Origin: DATAXV01 sp036272915
GTDB taxonomy: Bacteria > Chloroflexota > Dormibacteria > Dormibacterales > Dormibacteraceae
Assembly (NCBI GenBank): GCA_036272915.1
Contig: DATAXV010000155.1
Location: 1-32,475 of the forward strand
Reading direction: 5' to 3'
DNA: 32,475 nt
Program-made: the position numbers and the translations under genes
Shown here: piece after piece, positions 30,525 through 32,475 of the stretch
Layout of the letters: the number at the start of each line of letters is the position of its first letter
Numbering within the stretch: position 1 is the stretch's first letter
Notes under the pieces: generated by a model
Told to the model about the DNA's origin: nothing
The model's database searches: none
The model's input: the letters and a program-made list of their open reading frames with translations, nothing else

Positions 30525-30595
30525 GTGCCGGATGTACGCACAGCTGAGGAGGGAGGAGCACACGGAGCGTAGGCGGGAATCACTCGAGCGGCGGA

Positions 30596-30624
30596 TTCGG
30601 GCTGCCGGTCCCGACCCCTACGTT
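30596..30624 (+). promoter_or_regulatory. Candidate promoter of the DUF4386-like gene
   Basis: TTCGGG (30596-30601), 17 nt, TACGTT (30619-30624), then 7 nt to the ATG at 30632. The -35 is weak, but spacing and the leaderless geometry match other genes in the window. No Shine-Dalgarno precedes the ATG. Confidence 0.35.
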
Positions 30625-30631
30625 CAAAGAC

Positions 30632-31381
30632 ATGACACCACCCACCGCGCCCACCTCCCGGCGACCCGTCCTCCCCGGCGCCCGTTCGGGGCCCTCGGCT
30701 CCATTCCGCCTGGTCCCCGGCCTCGTCGCGGCGGTCTACGCGGCGCTCTTCGTCGCCGGTCTCTACTTCGTCACCGGTCTGCACACGGCGCCGGGGCTGC
30801 CGGCGCCGGGCGACTCGCAGGCGACCATCGTCCGATACTTCCTGGTCAACACGCAGGCGGTGCGGACCAGCGTCTACCTCTCGCTGCTGGCCGAGCTCGC
30901 CCTCGGCGTCCTGACCGCGATCATCGCCGGCCGCCTCCTCGCCCAGGGGGTCGCGGCGGAGCTGACCCAGATCGTGCTCTTCGCCGGCTTCGCGACCGCC
31001 CTCGTCCAGACCTCGTCCCACATCTGCGAGTGGGTCCTGACCTGGCCCGGGCTCGGCCGGGGCGCCATGCTCGGCCTGTACTACCTGCTCTACGGTCTCG
31101 GCGGGCCCGGCTTCTCGGTCCTGATGGGCTTCTTGTGCGGCGCCGTCGCCATCGTCGGCAGCCGGCGAGGGCTGCTCCCTCGCTGGATCGTCGGGGTGGG
31201 CCTCGTCATCGCCGTGATCGGCGCCATTAGCTCGATCACCTTCCTGATGCCGACCACCTTCCCCTTCACCGTGGCCATCCCCCTGACCCGCTTCCCGGCG
31301 CTGGCCTGGCTGGTGGCGGTGGGCCTCTCGCTCCCGGCGTCGCGGGTTGTGGCGCGGTCCGGGGGCTCCGAAGCGGCCTGA
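30632..31381 (+). CDS. Multi-pass membrane protein, DUF4386-like
   Basis: 249 residues: a Pro/Ser-rich N-terminal tail, then six or seven membrane segments (LVPGLVAAVYAALFVAGLYF, SVYLSLLAELALGVLTAIIA, LTQIVLFAGFATALVQTSSH, GFSVLMGFLCGAVAIVGS, WIVGVGLVIAVIGAISSITF and a C-terminal AWLVAVGLSLPAS). The first-helix region, the extracytoplasmic loop and the order of helices resemble DUF4386 membrane proteins, function unknown; this match is by eye. It is transcribed away from the solo PadR gene, and their shared upstream region carries the cassette-type palindrome, so PadR control is possible. Confidence 0.7.
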   Translation: MTPPTAPTSRRPVLPGARSGPSAPFRLVPGLVAAVYAALFVAGLYFVTGLHTAPGLPAPGDSQATIVRYFLVNTQAVRTSVYLSLLAELALGVLTAIIAGRLLAQGVAAELTQIVLFAGFATALVQTSSHICEWVLTWPGLGRGAMLGLYYLLYGLGGPGFSVLMGFLCGAVAIVGSRRGLLPRWIVGVGLVIAVIGAISSITFLMPTTFPFTVAIPLTRFPALAWLVAVGLSLPASRVVARSGGSEAA

Positions 31382-31399
31382 CACGACCGCCCTCGCGGC

Positions 31400-31894
31400 T
31401 CAGATCGTCGGGCGGACGGCTCCTCGGGTCGTCCGCCCGCTCGCGCGCAGGGACACCGCGCACACGGCGAAGAGGAGTCCTCCGATCAGGAACATCGGCC
31501 CCCAGATGAGGAGTTGAGCATGCACCTCGGACATCCCGCCCGGCGGTGGTGGCGGGGACAGGACCCCGAGCTGCGCCAGCCCGAACTCGACGACGATCTG
31601 GAGGCCGTGCCCGCCGAGGACGACCGCGGCGAGGATCGAGCAGATGAGGAGCAGCCGCCGCGGCGCCCAGGCCGGCCTGCCGGCGACGGCTAGGCCGAAG
31701 GCGATCGCGACCAGGCAGATCACCAGCACACCCCAGGTGCCCCCGATGGCGAGAACGGGTTCACGGAGGACGGCGAGGCTGCCTAGAGTGGCGACGATGC
31801 CCATCCGGCCGCCGGCGCCCCAGTAGACGTGGGGGAGGGAGAAGACGGCCGCCCAGATCGCGCAGCCGATACCGCCGAGGCGGCGGCCGCTCAC
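31400..31894 (-). CDS. DUF3995-like membrane protein
   Basis: 164 residues with four membrane helices. GCAIWAAVFSLPHVYWGAGG is the DUF3995 signature (a helix ending in H-x-Y-W-x-x-G-G), followed by VLAIGGTWGVLVICLVAIAF, LLLICSILAAVVLGGHGLQI and LLIWGPMFLIGGLLFAVCAV. Function of the family is unknown. The GTG at 31892-31894 overlaps the upstream gene's stop by 4 nt (GTGA); the open frame beyond is that gene's shadow. It is convergent with the DUF4386-like gene, only 18 nt apart. Confidence 0.8.
   Translation of the reverse strand: MSGRRLGGIGCAIWAAVFSLPHVYWGAGGRMGIVATLGSLAVLREPVLAIGGTWGVLVICLVAIAFGLAVAGRPAWAPRRLLLICSILAAVVLGGHGLQIVVEFGLAQLGVLSPPPPPGGMSEVHAQLLIWGPMFLIGGLLFAVCAVSLRASGRTTRGAVRPTI
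31409..31439 (+). terminator. Hairpin after the DUF4386-like gene
   Basis: CGGGCGGAC (31409-31417) and GTCCGCCCG (31431-31439) form a perfect 9-bp stem with a 13-nt loop, 27 nt after the stop. It lies inside the last codons of the convergent DUF3995-like gene. No U-tract. Confidence 0.45.
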
Positions 31895-32313
31895 TCCCCG
31901 GCGATCTTGAAGAGCCAGTCCAGCGCCCCGTGGAGGTACCCCCCCTGCAGGGCCAAGACCTCGAGCCGGACGCCGTTCCCCTCGACGTGGCTGTCCCACC
32001 ACCGCCACCGGCGGTGCTCCGGCTGGAACCAGTAGGTCCAGCCGCGGACCGACCAGCGGTCGAGGACGCAATCGCGAAGTTCGCGGTCGTCGACGCAGCG
32101 CTCGACGAACCAGGCCGGGAGCAGCCGCAGCCACTCGTCGACCTCGGGCCAGCTGCCGTCGGAGTGGTCGAGGATCACCTCCATCACCTCGCGCACGCGG
32201 CCCAGCGTTCGCTCCGGGTCGGACGTCTCGGACTCAAGGACATCGACCGCGGCCGGGGGCTCGGACCCGGCCGCCCCCCGCCGCAGATGGTCCCGCTCCT
32301 CCTCCGGAGTCAC
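31891..32313 (-). CDS. Hypothetical protein, Trp-rich
   Basis: 140 residues, soluble, unusually rich in Trp and acidic residues. The central part reads WPEVDEWLRLLPAWFVERCV, DDRELRDCVLDRWSVRGWTY and WFQPEHRRWRWWDSHVEGNG. Proteins with a similar W-F, W-x-Y-W, R-x-W-W-W-D pattern occur in actinobacteria, but I know of no function. The C-terminus ends in ALDWLFKIAGE. It overlaps the DUF3995-like gene by 4 nt, so the two are co-translated. The gap to the E2 gene stop is only 8 nt, so it is likely third in an operon behind the dehydrogenase gene. Confidence 0.7.
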   Translation of the reverse strand: MTPEEERDHLRRGAAGSEPPAAVDVLESETSDPERTLGRVREVMEVILDHSDGSWPEVDEWLRLLPAWFVERCVDDRELRDCVLDRWSVRGWTYWFQPEHRRWRWWDSHVEGNGVRLEVLALQGGYLHGALDWLFKIAGE

Positions 32314-32321
32314 GTCGCCGT

Positions 32322-32475
32322 TCAGATCGCGTCGGGCGGGAGGAGCAGCACCGCCGGGTTCTCGAGGAGGCGCTTGATCTCGCTGGCGAAGTTCGCTGCG
32401 GGCGCGCCGTAGAGCACCCGATGGTCGACCGAGAGCGTCATCCGCATCACCTTGCCGATGCCGATCTGGCCGTTC
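32322..32475 (-). CDS. 2-oxoacid dehydrogenase E2 (dihydrolipoamide acyltransferase), C-terminal end
   Basis: Only the last 50 residues are in the window; the gene continues past the right edge. GKVMRMTLSVDHRVLYGAPA is the catalytic-domain end of E2 acyltransferases (the D-H-R-V-x-D-G region with the catalytic His), followed by the helix ANFASEIKRLLENPAVLLL. The residue four after the catalytic His is Tyr instead of the usual Asp. It would be part of a pyruvate, 2-oxoglutarate or branched-chain dehydrogenase complex; which one cannot be told. The lipoyl and E3-binding domains lie outside. Confidence 0.85.
   Translation of the reverse strand, partial: NGQIGIGKVMRMTLSVDHRVLYGAPAANFASEIKRLLENPAVLLLPPDAI

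Overview
The window is very GC-rich (on the order of 70%) and densely coded. Genes often overlap by 4 nt (ATGA or GTGA), GTG starts are common, and many genes seem to begin directly at the predicted transcription start. The gene content is actinobacterial or Chloroflexota/Dormibacterota-like: two F420-type enzymes, a DinB gene of the DUF664/mycothiol-dependent sort, glucosyl-3-phosphoglycerate synthase, an OmpR regulator-kinase-lipoprotein operon like mtrAB-lpqB, an archaeal-type ATP-dependent DNA ligase, and many PadR regulators. I cannot fix the phylum from sequence alone; a soil-type high-GC bacterium outside the well-known genera fits best. No rRNA, tRNA, CRISPR array, insertion sequence or prophage was seen.

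Layout. 1-3600 (minus): membrane part of a fused spermidine-synthase-like protein (runs off the left edge), a PadR regulator, a VOC protein, an alpha/beta hydrolase and a methyltransferase. 3736-4887 (plus): a Phd/YefM antitoxin, a 47-codon toxin remnant overlapping its stop, and a methyltransferase. 4890-7588: an F420-type LLM oxidoreductase, a 61-residue orphan protein, and a tetR-ddn-like operon. 7765-9510: ATP-dependent DNA ligase. 9588-14899 (minus): an operon of glycogen-debranching-type glucosidase, GT4 glycosyltransferase, and glucosyl-3-phosphoglycerate synthase carrying two N-terminal universal-stress-protein-like domains. 14941-16281: GTPase Der, followed by a strong hairpin.

16529-23249: a truncated Tat-signal gene fragment, an SDR oxidoreductase, and a response regulator / histidine kinase / lipoprotein operon whose kinase appears to start with CTG. 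Then come a VOC protein and a trans-aconitate methyltransferase-like gene, divergent from a marR gene across two matching operator-like dyads, and a DUF4232-type lipoprotein. 23307-25792 (minus): a padR-controlled DrrAB-like ABC exporter. 25895-27112: a HAD hydrolase and a DinB gene broken by two +1 frameshifts.

27202-30484 (minus) is the most distinctive part: two paralogous two-gene cassettes, each a 110-residue PadR regulator overlapping a multi-pass membrane protein with a conserved cytoplasmic N-terminus, plus a third solo PadR. All three regulators have related AT-rich palindromic promoter/operator regions that stand out in this GC-rich DNA. The right end holds a DUF4386-like membrane protein, a DUF3995-like membrane protein, a hypothetical protein and the C-terminus of a 2-oxoacid dehydrogenase E2 subunit.
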